Below are positions 53,426-62,114 of a DNA stretch of 64,000 bases, piece by piece. Origin of the DNA: Aquisphaera giovannonii (GTDB lineage: Bacteria; Planctomycetota; Planctomycetia; Isosphaerales; Isosphaeraceae); NCBI RefSeq assembly GCF_008087625.1, contig NZ_CP042997.1:5890001-5954000 (forward strand), given 5' to 3'. Position numbers and translations under genes: made by a program. Below the pieces are notes generated by a model. The model was not told where the DNA came from, ran no database searches, and saw only the letters and a program-made list of their open reading frames with translations. Within the stretch, counting starts at the first letter, position 1. Each line of letters begins with the position of its first letter.

Positions 53426-54757
53426 ATGGCGACGGCGACTCTTCGGGGGCTGAAGGCGCGGCAGGTGCTGGACTCGCGGGGGCGGCCCACGGTGGAGGTG
53501 GACGCGATCGCCTCGACGGGCGCGGTCGGCCGGGCGATCGTCCCCTCGGGGGCGAGCACGGGCCGGCACGAGGCGCTCGAGCTCCGCGACGGGGACCCGA
53601 AGCACTACGGCGGCCTCGGCGTCCGCAAGGCCGTCGGCCACGTCGCCGCGACGATCGCCCCGGCGCTGGCGGGCATGGGCCTGGACGACCAGGCCGCGAT
53701 CGACGCGAGGCTCCTGGAGCTGGACGGCACGCCGAACAAGGGCCGCCTGGGCGCGAACGCCCTCCTGGGCGTCTCCCTGGCCGTCTCGCACGCCGCCGCC
53801 GCCGCGCGGGGCGAGGAGCCGTACGTCCACCTCAACCGCCTCTGGAGGGGTCGCCTAGCGGCCCTCGGCCCGGACGCCGCCGCGATCGACGCCGGCCCGA
53901 CCATGCCCCTGCCGATGGTCAACATGATCTCCGGCGGCCTGCACGCCGGCGGCAACCTGGACATCCAGGACGTGCTCGTGATGCCGATCGGCGCGAAGGA
54001 CTACAGCCACGCCCTGGAGATGATCGTCGCCATGTACCGGGCCGTCGGCGCGGTGCTGGCGGAGCGGGGGCTGGAGTCGGTGCTCGTCGGCGACGAGGGG
54101 GGCTACGGGCCGAAGCTCCGCGACAACGAGCAGGCGCTGGAGATCGTCGTGGACGCCATGGTCGCCTGCGGCTTCGAGCCGGGCCGGGACGCGGCGATCG
54201 CCCTGGACATCGCCTCGACGCACTTCTTCGACCCGGCGAGGAGCTCGTACTCCTTCGCGAACACGAAGGGGGCGTCGATCAGCAGCGACGCCATGATCGA
54301 GATGCTCTCAAGCTGGGTGGAGCGTTACCCGGTGATCTCCATCGAGGACGGCCTCGCCGAGGACGACTGGGCCGGCTGGACGAAGCTGACGCAAGCTCTT
54401 GGTGGCAAGGTCCAGCTCATCGGGGACGACCTCTTCGCCACCCAGTCTGCCCGACTCGCGAAGGGCATCGAGGCGAAGGCTGGCAACGCCATCCTGATCA
54501 AGGTGAACCAGGTCGGCACCCTGAGCGAGACGCTGGACGCCCTGCTCCTCGCCCGCCGGAACGGCTACCGCCCCGTGGTCTCCGCCCGCTCCGGCGAGAC
54601 CGAGGACGCCACCATCGCCGACCTCGCCGTCGCCACCGCCGCCGGCCAGATCAAGATCGGCTCCGTCGCCCGCTCCGAGCGCCTCGCCAAGTACAACCGC
54701 CTCCTCCGCATCGAAGAAGCCCTCGGCGAAGCCGCCCGATTCGCGAAGATCCGATGA
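53426..54757 (+). CDS. enolase homologue with altered active site
   Basis: A 443-residue enolase-superfamily protein beginning five bases after the kinase stop. Most enolase residues are kept: Ser41 in the PSGASTG loop, His173, Glu224, Asp261, Glu307, the GDD at 333-335, Lys359 in LIKVNQVGTLSETL, Arg388, Ser389 and Lys410. However, the yeast Glu168 position is Asp182 (LDIQDVL), and the yeast His373 position is Ala387 (VSARSGE), a residue that binds substrate in canonical enolase. A second, true enolase is probably elsewhere in the genome. Likely a derived phospho-sugar-acid dehydratase. ATG 53426. Confidence 0.9.
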   Translation: MATATLRGLKARQVLDSRGRPTVEVDAIASTGAVGRAIVPSGASTGRHEALELRDGDPKHYGGLGVRKAVGHVAATIAPALAGMGLDDQAAIDARLLELDGTPNKGRLGANALLGVSLAVSHAAAAARGEEPYVHLNRLWRGRLAALGPDAAAIDAGPTMPLPMVNMISGGLHAGGNLDIQDVLVMPIGAKDYSHALEMIVAMYRAVGAVLAERGLESVLVGDEGGYGPKLRDNEQALEIVVDAMVACGFEPGRDAAIALDIASTHFFDPARSSYSFANTKGASISSDAMIEMLSSWVERYPVISIEDGLAEDDWAGWTKLTQALGGKVQLIGDDLFATQSARLAKGIEAKAGNAILIKVNQVGTLSETLDALLLARRNGYRPVVSARSGETEDATIADLAVATAAGQIKIGSVARSERLAKYNRLLRIEEALGEAARFAKIR

Positions 54758-54767
54758 TGTGATTCTC

Positions 54768-54931
54768 TTTTGTAGGGTGCGTCAAGCGGAGCGCGGACGC
54801 ACCGCGACCGCCTTCGATCCGGGAATGGACAATCGCGGGACACCGGGCCGGGCGTTCTCCGATCCCGTGTCCGCCTGCGTCGCCGGGCCGATCGCGGTGC
54901 GTCCGCGCTGCGCTTGACGCACCCTACAAAA
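54768..54931. repeat. long palindrome, bidirectional terminator candidate
   Basis: Arms 54768-54806 (TTTTGTAGGGTGCGTCAAGC...) and 54893-54931 are inverted copies of 39 bases with one mismatch, around an 86-base loop. It lies between convergent genes and has T-runs on both strands, so it may end both transcripts. The arm start GTAGGGTG-GTCA matches that at 44260. Confidence 0.88.
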
Positions 54932-54946
54932 AAATGCTTGTTATTC

Positions 54947-56776
54947 TTACTTGTTGGATTTGTCGAGCCGCATGAGGATGGCGTCGAGCTTCCGCTCGAT
55001 CTCGGAGATCCGGCGCTTCAGGTCGTCATCCGGGAGCGGCTCCCGGGAATTGCGTCCCGTGCTCCGATCGTAGTAGATCGCGGGCGGCCTCGCGGGTTCG
55101 GACGCCGCGCCGCGGGTGCCGGCGGCCCGGACGGTCGGGTCGAGGGCGGAGCCCGGGAGGGGACGCTGGGCCTTGACGTTGGGGGGGACGACGATCCGGT
55201 CCCCCGGCATGAGCTGATAGTTGGTCGAGGAGTCGGCCCCCATCGTGATCTGATCGTAGTCGATGGGCAGGACCTGGACGGCAGAGCCTTGCGGGTGGCT
55301 CCGGACCAGCTTGATGCCCGCGCGGTCGGCCCAGGACAGGACGCCCCCGGCATAGTGGATCGCGTCGAGCACGCTCTCGCTGCCCGTGACCGGGAACCGG
55401 TCCGGGTGTGCGACCTCCCCTTCGACGTAGTACACCTTGCTGTTGTAACCCGTCACGTCCACGAACACGGTTTTCGATTCCCTGGCCAGCCTTGCGAGCT
55501 GTTCCTGAGGGACGGGCTTGGCGATGTTCTGATTGTCATCGAGCTCATCGCTTTCCTTCCCGAGGCCGAGGTGGTAGTCGCTGAGATCCTGCCTCAGATG
55601 GAGTACGATCTTCGCCTTGGCCTCGGCCAGCGTCAGGCCGGCGACGTAGACCTCGCCGTACCAGCCCAGCGAAATCTTGCCGTCGGGACGTACCAGGCGT
55701 TCGCCGCTGATCGGACGGCCGGGCAGGGCCTCAAGGACCTCGACGAGGACGAGGTCGGGCGGCTCGATCACATAGTCCTCGAGGGATTTCTTGCCCGGGG
55801 AGGGACGTCTCACGACATCGATGGTCGCGGCGTGCGACGTGCGATTCAGCGCGGATTCAGCCTTGTCGGGGCTCGGCCGCTGGGCCCACGCGTGGGCGGT
55901 GGCCAGCAGGGCGGCCGCGGTCGTGATGGCGGTCGCAATCTTCGTCAGCGTGATCATGGTCAGGCTCCGGAGCACCTTGCGGGATAGCGATTCCGCGCCG
56001 GCCGGGACGATCCCGGCGACGGGGAGGCCGGCCGCGATCGACATCGCGGCGGCGACGGCGGAGCGGACCAGGTCCGGAGGAGGGGCGGGCAGGGGGGTGA
56101 TCGTGAGGGCCTCGGCGGCCGTAGAGCCCGTAAGTGCCGCAACGGCGACGGACGTCGGCGCCAGGCCCCGCCGGAGGAGCCGCGTGCGGAGCAGGTCGCG
56201 GGCGCGGGCCACGCGGCTGCGGACGGTGCCGACGGGGCATCCCAGCCGGGCGGCGGCCTGCTCGTGCGTCAGGCCCTCCCAGTAGCAGAGGAGCACGACC
56301 GACCGGTATTTCTCCGGCAGGTGGCTCACCTCCTCCTGGATGATCGGCGTGGACAGCGTGAGCTCGTCCCCCGCCGATGCATCGACCGTCGCCGGTGCGA
56401 TGCGGATCGCGGCCGCCTCGTGACGCCTCCGGCGGGCGGCCTCGACGCGGGCCCGGGCGGAGACCCTTGAGGCGATGCCGTAAAGCCAGCTCGCCAGCGA
56501 GTCCCGCTTGCGGAGCGAGCCCCGCCGCGAGGCCAGCACCAGGAACGTCGCCTGGAAGGCGTCCTCCGCGTCCGAGGCCGCCCCCAGGACGTTCCGGCAG
56601 ACCCGCCAGACCATCGGCCCGTGGCGGCGGACGATCGCCTCGAACGCGGCCTCGGCGCCGGCGTCGGCCGGGCCTCGGAAGCGCTCGACGAGCTCGCCGT
56701 CGCCCAGCCCGGTGAAGGTCCCGGCCTCGAACAGCCCCTGGACGTCGCGATCAATCGCCGCCGATGCCCTGGACAT
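54947..56776 (-). CDS. ECF sigma factor fused to Wza-like polysaccharide export protein
   Basis: A 609-residue chain. Residues 25-200 are an ECF sigma factor: region 2 ([33 protein letters not shown]) and region 4 ([37 protein letters not shown]). A hydrophobic helix ([20 protein letters not shown], 277-297) follows. Residues 332-530 are a polysaccharide-export (Poly_export) plus SLBB unit: [49 protein letters not shown], and [10 protein letters not shown] short coiled coil (585-605) closes it. The predicted topology puts the sigma domain in the cytoplasm and the export domain outside. A very strong ribosome-binding site (GAGGAGGGGAGGG) directly precedes ATG 56776. Confidence 0.9.
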   Translation of the reverse strand: MSRASAAIDRDVQGLFEAGTFTGLGDGELVERFRGPADAGAEAAFEAIVRRHGPMVWRVCRNVLGAASDAEDAFQATFLVLASRRGSLRKRDSLASWLYGIASRVSARARVEAARRRRHEAAAIRIAPATVDASAGDELTLSTPIIQEEVSHLPEKYRSVVLLCYWEGLTHEQAAARLGCPVGTVRSRVARARDLLRTRLLRRGLAPTSVAVAALTGSTAAEALTITPLPAPPPDLVRSAVAAAMSIAAGLPVAGIVPAGAESLSRKVLRSLTMITLTKIATAITTAAALLATAHAWAQRPSPDKAESALNRTSHAATIDVVRRPSPGKKSLEDYVIEPPDLVLVEVLEALPGRPISGERLVRPDGKISLGWYGEVYVAGLTLAEAKAKIVLHLRQDLSDYHLGLGKESDELDDNQNIAKPVPQEQLARLARESKTVFVDVTGYNSKVYYVEGEVAHPDRFPVTGSESVLDAIHYAGGVLSWADRAGIKLVRSHPQGSAVQVLPIDYDQITMGADSSTNYQLMPGDRIVVPPNVKAQRPLPGSALDPTVRAAGTRGAASEPARPPAIYYDRSTGRNSREPLPDDDLKRRISEIERKLDAILMRLDKSNK

Positions 56777-57017
56777 CCCTCCCCTCCTCAGGACCTGGAT
56801 TCCTCTCTCGTCTTCCGCGGGTAGTGCCCGGGGTGCGAGGAACCTATCCATGACTTTCGCGGATTTCTTGGGATTCGTAAATGGACGCGACGGAAGGTCC
56901 CCCGAGGCATGGGTTTGTCGAGCATCCGGGGCGAAGCGATGATAGAATCGCGCGAAACCCGCCGCCCTTGTCGCGTGCATCGCAACGAAGAGAACTCCCG
57001 CAGGAGGATCCCGCACC

Positions 57018-58382
57018 ATGAAGAGCCGGGCGAGCCGTCGTGACTTCTCCCGCGTGGCGCTGGGCACGGCCGCCGCCTCGATCGCGGCCCCGGCGGCCTC
57101 GGGCCGCGTGCTGGGGGCGAACGATCGGGTGACGATCGGGTGCATCGGCGTCGGCAATCGCGGCGTGCAGGTCCTGGAGGCCTTCTGCGCCCAGAAGGAC
57201 GCCCGGGTCGTGGCCCTCGCCGACGTGTACGAGCCGTACCTGCACGGCAAGTACGACCGGATCGACGCCCGCTTCCGCGACCTGGGCAAGCGCGTCCCGT
57301 CGCGTCAGCCGGACTTCGGCGGGGAGGTCGAGCGGGTCAAGGACTTCCGCCGGCTGCTCGACCGGAAGGACATCGACGCGGTCATCGTCGCCACGCCCGA
57401 CCACTGGCACGCGATCCAGGTGATCATGGCCTGCGAGGCGGGCAAGGACGTCTACGCGGAGAAGCCCCTGTCCGCCACGGTCCGCGAGGGACGCCGCATG
57501 GTCGAGGCGGCGCGGAAGCACGACCGCGTCGTGCAGGTCGGGCTCCAGCGGCGGTCCTCGACGCTCTACGCGAGGCTCGCGGAACTGGTGCAGTCGGGGG
57601 CGATCGGCAAGGTCACGGGCGCCCGGGCCTGCTACGCCAGCAACATGGCCCCGAACGGCGTCGGCCTGTCCGCCGACTCCGAGCCGCCCGCGGGGCTCGA
57701 CTGGGACCTCTGGCTCGGGCCGCGTCCCTCACGCCCGTTCAACGACCGGATCATGCCGTACAAGTTCCGATGGCAGATCCTCTATTCGTCGCAGATGGCC
57801 AACTGGGGCGTGCATTACTTCGACGCGATGCGCTGGATGGTCGGCGAGCGGGCCCCGGCCTCGCTCTCCGCGCACGGCGGCAAGTTCGCGCTCAAGGACG
57901 GGCGGACGATCCCGGACACGGCCGAGGTGATCTTCGAGATGCCCTCCGGGATGCTGATGACCTTCGGCACGTACGAGGCGAACGGCCACGACGGGCTGAA
58001 GGCCGGCGAGATCGTCCTGCGCGGGACGCTCGCCACCGTCTTCGCCGGGATGGACCGGTTCGAGATCGTCCCCGAGCGCGGGGGCGCCTTCCAGGACCCG
58101 TCACCCCGCCGCAAGCCCCAGGTGGAGAAGACCGGAGACCGCGCCGACGACCTCGACAAGGCCCACGCCCGGAACTTCCTGGACTGCGTCAAGTCCCGCC
58201 AGAAGCCGCACTGCGACGTCGAGGAGGGCCACCGCTCCACCACGTTCGCCCTCCTGGCCAACATCGCCCTGGCCACGCGGGCCCGCCTCGACTGGGACGC
58301 CGACGCCGAGCGGTTCACGAATCACGACGAGGCCAACCAGTTGCTGGACTACGACTACCGGCCGCCGTGGACGCACGCGTAG
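57018..58382 (+). CDS. Tat-exported Gfo/Idh/MocA oxidoreductase
   Basis: A 454-residue oxidoreductase with a Tat signal (SRRDFSRVALG, 6-16) and the NAD-binding fold start (VTIGCIGVGNRG). The lysine motif AEKPLSATVREGR, with upstream HWHAIQVIMAC, is that of the family. Gfo/Idh enzymes oxidise sugars or inositols; planctomycetes have many such exported copies. ATG 57018 has AGGAGG about eight bases upstream. It diverges from the sigma-export fusion gene, sharing about 240 bases. Confidence 0.93.
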   Translation: MKSRASRRDFSRVALGTAAASIAAPAASGRVLGANDRVTIGCIGVGNRGVQVLEAFCAQKDARVVALADVYEPYLHGKYDRIDARFRDLGKRVPSRQPDFGGEVERVKDFRRLLDRKDIDAVIVATPDHWHAIQVIMACEAGKDVYAEKPLSATVREGRRMVEAARKHDRVVQVGLQRRSSTLYARLAELVQSGAIGKVTGARACYASNMAPNGVGLSADSEPPAGLDWDLWLGPRPSRPFNDRIMPYKFRWQILYSSQMANWGVHYFDAMRWMVGERAPASLSAHGGKFALKDGRTIPDTAEVIFEMPSGMLMTFGTYEANGHDGLKAGEIVLRGTLATVFAGMDRFEIVPERGGAFQDPSPRRKPQVEKTGDRADDLDKAHARNFLDCVKSRQKPHCDVEEGHRSTTFALLANIALATRARLDWDADAERFTNHDEANQLLDYDYRPPWTHA

Positions 58383-58562
58383 GCCGGCCGCTGTCGGAGC
58401 ACAAGCCGGTCCTCCGCGGAGCAAGGTCGGAGATCAGGGGTTGCTTTCTCCCACACTGGTAGAGCGCGAGACCACCGAGGCGATGGGCCGTTGATCGGAG
58501 AAGAGTAGCCTGTCTGTCATAAGTCCGCGGTGCAACACCGATCCGGCCTTGGTCGCTACCCT

Positions 58563-59396
58563 TCAGTTGCCGCGAAACTGAGCTGCGGGACGCATCTGTC
58601 CACGAGGTCGCTCGTGAGATGCGCGGAAAACTCGGCCTTGGATCCTCGGCGGTTGGTTGGCTACAAAGTCCAGCTCAGTCTTCAGTGCCTGCCACTGTTT
58701 CTTCTCGAGGACTGACGTAAAAGTCGTCTCTGGCATACGGGATACTTGCGACAATAAATCGCCCAAGCGATACGGCACGAGTTTATTCGATGGCCTCGTC
58801 TGCTTGGTCAGGACCGCCTGCAGGCGGCTGCGATGAGTGTCATCCAGCCCGAGGGCCTCCCCTTCGATCTCTACGAATGTCTCGATTGTTTCTTGCCACT
58901 CGTTCGACAGCAGTTGCTCAAAGAGTGCCTCTGCTTTCATGGCTTGGGATTCTGGTAGGGCCTTCCTCAGTGCCTTCCAGAAGAGAGACCCCTTCAGGAA
59001 TGGATTCGTGATCCAGGCGTCCTGCAGGGGCCGGATCTCCGCGAGCAAGTGCTTGACCCTCACTGGGTCGCCCTTCACTGCCAGAAATACCCGCCGCTTT
59101 TCATCAACTTGATCCAGCAAATGTTCGATCTGGATCTCACCCGCAATGCGTAGCTTGAACTGCTGCTCCTCGTTGAGGCCGCAGTTGACATCGATCAGAA
59201 TGATCGTGGACTTCAGAATGGACACCAACTTCTCTCGGGCGAGATTCGGGGTCAGCGTCGTGTCCACGACTCCCTCACCGAAGACCAAGTCATAAAACTG
59301 TTCCTCGGTGCTTGGAGCGGGCTGGGCAGCGACAATATTCTGGCCGAGACTGCCGCCACAAATCACCCCCGCTATGACGACGACGACACGCCACAT
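58563..59396 (-). CDS. secreted helical protein, unknown
   Basis: A 277-residue protein with signal peptide (MWRVVVVIAGVICGGSLG) and a mostly helical remainder with many Glu, Leu and Gln (EEQQFKLRIAGEIQIEHLLDQ). No family recognised. The coding region looks less G+C-rich than its neighbours by eye (more A and T in the third codon position), so recent acquisition is possible. ATG 59396 has GGGAG upstream. It converges on the Gfo/Idh gene. Confidence 0.75.
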   Translation of the reverse strand: MWRVVVVIAGVICGGSLGQNIVAAQPAPSTEEQFYDLVFGEGVVDTTLTPNLAREKLVSILKSTIILIDVNCGLNEEQQFKLRIAGEIQIEHLLDQVDEKRRVFLAVKGDPVRVKHLLAEIRPLQDAWITNPFLKGSLFWKALRKALPESQAMKAEALFEQLLSNEWQETIETFVEIEGEALGLDDTHRSRLQAVLTKQTRPSNKLVPYRLGDLLSQVSRMPETTFTSVLEKKQWQALKTELDFVANQPPRIQGRVFRASHERPRGQMRPAAQFRGN

Positions 59397-59851
59397 GATC
59401 GCTCTCCCGGGCCTATGAGATTCGCTTCTGAGGATGACCGCTTCACGCGTCGACCCGGCAAGGTCCCACCGGAGCTTCCATCTCCAGCCCGTCCGTTCGA
59501 CGTTGCCCCGTATGTCACCCCGACCAGTTCGTAGCAAGGGATGAAGAGGCGCGGTCAGTCGAGTCGGGAGCCTCTAGCAAGGACTATAGGGGTATCGGTA
59601 GAGGGGCGACAAGAGCGACTGCGACCGACCTGGCCCGCTCGCGGAGGGAGACGGTGTCTGCCGATGGCACGCGCGTCGCAGTCGGCTCCGAGATGCTCCC
59701 GCGGAGTCCCGGAGATGCCTCGGGCTTCACCCGTAAGCCTCGGCCGCCCGCGCAGTCAGTGCCGGGTCTATCGGCTACGATGGAATTGGCCCGGCATCGC
59801 GATGGGTTTGCGGCGCGGCCAGGATGCCACAATCCCTATACGGAGCAACCG
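59397..59851. other. divergent intergenic region
   Basis: About 455 bases between the secreted helical protein and the inositol-phosphatase-like gene. No repeat or motif is clear; a frame open from 59654 is not protein-like. Confidence 0.4.
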
Positions 59852-60694
59852 ATGATGACCCGACGCGAGCTTCAGGTGGCCGAGGAGGCGGCCCGCGCCG
59901 GCGGTGCGGTGGCGATGCGGTTCTTCCGGAAGGATCCGGCGGTCTCCACGAAGGAGACGGACGGGAAGGTCACCGCGTACAACCTCGTCTCCGAGGCCGA
60001 CGTCGCCGCGGAGCGCGCGATCGTCGAGGTGATCCGCCGGGCCTTCCCGAAGCACGCGGTGCTCGGCGAGGAGCTGAACGGCGGCGACGGCACCTCCGAG
60101 GCCGTGCTCACCGCAGGCGACCTCTGGGTCGTGGACCCGATCGACGGCACGAACAACTACGTCCACGGCGTCCCCCACTTCGGCGTCTCGGTGGCCTACT
60201 ACCAAGGCGGCGAGGCCGTCTGCGGGGTCATGGGGAATCCGCCCCGGGACGAGTGGTTCCTGGCCTCTCGCGGCGAGGGGGCGACGTTCGCCGGGGAACG
60301 CGTCCGCGTCAACGGCAACCCGAGGCTCGAGGACGCGCTCGTCGCCTACGGATACTACTACGACCGCGGCGCCATGATGGAAGCGACGCTCTCGGCGGTC
60401 CGGGACCTGCTCCTCCGCGAGATCCACGGCGTGCGGCGGATGGGGGCCGCGACGCTCGACCTGGCATACGTGGCGCTCGGCCACTTCGGCGCGTACTTCG
60501 AATATGAGCTCGCCCCCTGGGACTTCGCGGCCGGCCGGCTCTTCGTCGAGGAGGCCGGCGGCAGGGTCACCGACGGCCGGGGCAACCCGCTCCCCCTCGC
60601 CCGGACCAGCCTCGTCGCCTCCAACGGCCTGATCCACGACGCCGTCCTGGACATCGTCGCGGCGCGGCATCCGGCCACTGCTCCCGACGCGTAA
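59852..60694 (+). CDS. inositol-monophosphatase-family phosphatase
   Basis: A 280-residue enzyme of the Li+-sensitive, Mg2+-dependent phosphatase superfamily. The metal ligands appear in LGEEL (Glu), the DPIDGTNNYVHG motif, and ELAPWDFAAGRLFVEEAGG (Asp). This set fits inositol-1-phosphatase or histidinol-phosphatase-like members; the substrate is not fixed by sequence. ATG 59852 (or 59855) has CGGAG upstream. Single gene; the next gene converges. Confidence 0.93.
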   Translation: MMTRRELQVAEEAARAGGAVAMRFFRKDPAVSTKETDGKVTAYNLVSEADVAAERAIVEVIRRAFPKHAVLGEELNGGDGTSEAVLTAGDLWVVDPIDGTNNYVHGVPHFGVSVAYYQGGEAVCGVMGNPPRDEWFLASRGEGATFAGERVRVNGNPRLEDALVAYGYYYDRGAMMEATLSAVRDLLLREIHGVRRMGAATLDLAYVALGHFGAYFEYELAPWDFAAGRLFVEEAGGRVTDGRGNPLPLARTSLVASNGLIHDAVLDIVAARHPATAPDA

Positions 60695-60763
60695 GGCGAA
60701 TTTAGCCACAGATGAACACGGATTGGATGGGATGAGGTCGGGCTGGGTCTGCCCGATTGCCCG

Positions 60764-62089
60764 TCACCGGGGGGAAGACGGCTGTCGGGTCGTGGCGGGC
60801 ATCGGGGCCGGGGCGTGGAGGCAGTGGGTCAGGGAGAGCAGGGCGAAGGCGGTCCCATAAGGCTGGTGATAATTGTAGAAAGGGTAATCCCACCACGAGC
60901 CGTCGCGTTCCTGGTGGGAGAGGAGGATGTGCGTCAGGTGGTCCTGGTAGAAGGCCCGGTCGGCGGTGGGGAGCAGCCCGGCGCAGAGGGTCGCGTAGTA
61001 GTGGCCGAAGTAGTAGAAGTAGCCGGCGACCTGGAAGTGGGACTCGTGCGGGATGGGGCGCTTGCGGCCCATGTCGAGCCAGCCGTTGCGGGCGATCAGG
61101 CGGTCCAGCCACTCCTTAAGGACTGCGTCGGTGACCTTCTCGTCGCCCCAGACCCGCAGGGCGTAGTTGCACGCCTGGGAGCGGCCGAGGCTGCCGCCGG
61201 GGCGGTTGACGCCCATCATCGGCCGGTAGCGGAGATAGATCCCGTACAGGTAGCTGAAGTCCGGCTTGCGGGTGGCGACGAGGTTCTCGACGCCCCGCCT
61301 CGTCAGCTTCTCCGGGGGCGCCACGCCGATCGCGGCGGCGTCGTGGAAGGCGGCCAGCACCGCGGCGTCCACGAAGCTGGCGGAGTCGCTATTGGGGCGC
61401 TGGGTGCCCGCGGCGAAGTCGTAGTAGCCCCAGCCGCCCTCGGCCGACTCGTAGCGCGCCAGGCGGTCGTACTGCTCGCGGATCAGGGCCTCGATGCGAT
61501 CCCGCCGGGCCCCCTCGCCGGGGAGCCGGCCGTGCATCCGGACGAGCGCGGTGATCCCGTAGGCGTGGGCCCAGACGTTGTAGATCAGCATCGCGTCGTG
61601 GCGACGGACCCGAGGTAGCTCCCGGAAGAGGAAGTCCTCGCCGCGCTCGATTGCGCGGCGGACGTCCTCCGGGCGGGCGAGCTCGACGCGGCCCGGCGTG
61701 CGAGCCTCGGCGGCCTGGGTCGCCTCCGTGAGGGCGGCGACGCAGAGCGCGGTGGTCGCCACGCGGAACGCGTGGTGCGAGCCGACTCCCGCGATGATGT
61801 TCAGCTCCTTGGTCCGCTCGGGCGAGCCCCAGGAGCCGTCGGGCCGCTGATCCTTCAGGAGGAACGCCACGCCCCGGTTGATGCTCGCGGCGATCTCCGC
61901 CGGCGGGATCGGGGCGGGTGGCCCTGGATGGAGGCCGGGCTTCGGCGCCGGGGCGGCCGCCGGCGTCCCCGCGGCGGCCGGGTCGTCCGCGTGCCGGCCC
62001 TCGGCGGGGCCCTTCGCCGGCCCCTGGGCCGCGGCGGACGTGGCCAGGGCCGCGAGGACGAGGGTGCGGAATCCATATCGCATGAGCAT
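60764..62089 (-). CDS. squalene-cyclase-like (alpha/alpha) secreted protein
   Basis: A 441-residue protein with signal peptide and QW-type repeats (KDQRPDGSWG, ESAEGGWGYYDF, QERDGSWWDYPFY) typical of squalene-hopene cyclase and prenyltransferase alpha/alpha barrels. It lacks the catalytic DXDD motif of squalene-hopene cyclase, so cyclisation is unlikely. Such stand-alone domains are common in planctomycetes with unknown function. It lies 25 bases after the HlyD-type gene stop on the same strand and is probably co-transcribed. Confidence 0.87.
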   Translation of the reverse strand: MLMRYGFRTLVLAALATSAAAQGPAKGPAEGRHADDPAAAGTPAAAPAPKPGLHPGPPAPIPPAEIAASINRGVAFLLKDQRPDGSWGSPERTKELNIIAGVGSHHAFRVATTALCVAALTEATQAAEARTPGRVELARPEDVRRAIERGEDFLFRELPRVRRHDAMLIYNVWAHAYGITALVRMHGRLPGEGARRDRIEALIREQYDRLARYESAEGGWGYYDFAAGTQRPNSDSASFVDAAVLAAFHDAAAIGVAPPEKLTRRGVENLVATRKPDFSYLYGIYLRYRPMMGVNRPGGSLGRSQACNYALRVWGDEKVTDAVLKEWLDRLIARNGWLDMGRKRPIPHESHFQVAGYFYYFGHYYATLCAGLLPTADRAFYQDHLTHILLSHQERDGSWWDYPFYNYHQPYGTAFALLSLTHCLHAPAPMPATTRQPSSPR

Positions 62090-62114
62090 CTTCCTGTGTC
62101 CGTCGCCCGGCGGG

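Noticed and set aside
58383-58562. A tRNA-like or ncRNA segment in the gap after the Gfo/Idh gene
   Set aside because: A TGGTAGAGCGCGAGACC string resembles part of a tRNA, but no acceptor stem or full cloverleaf could be formed.
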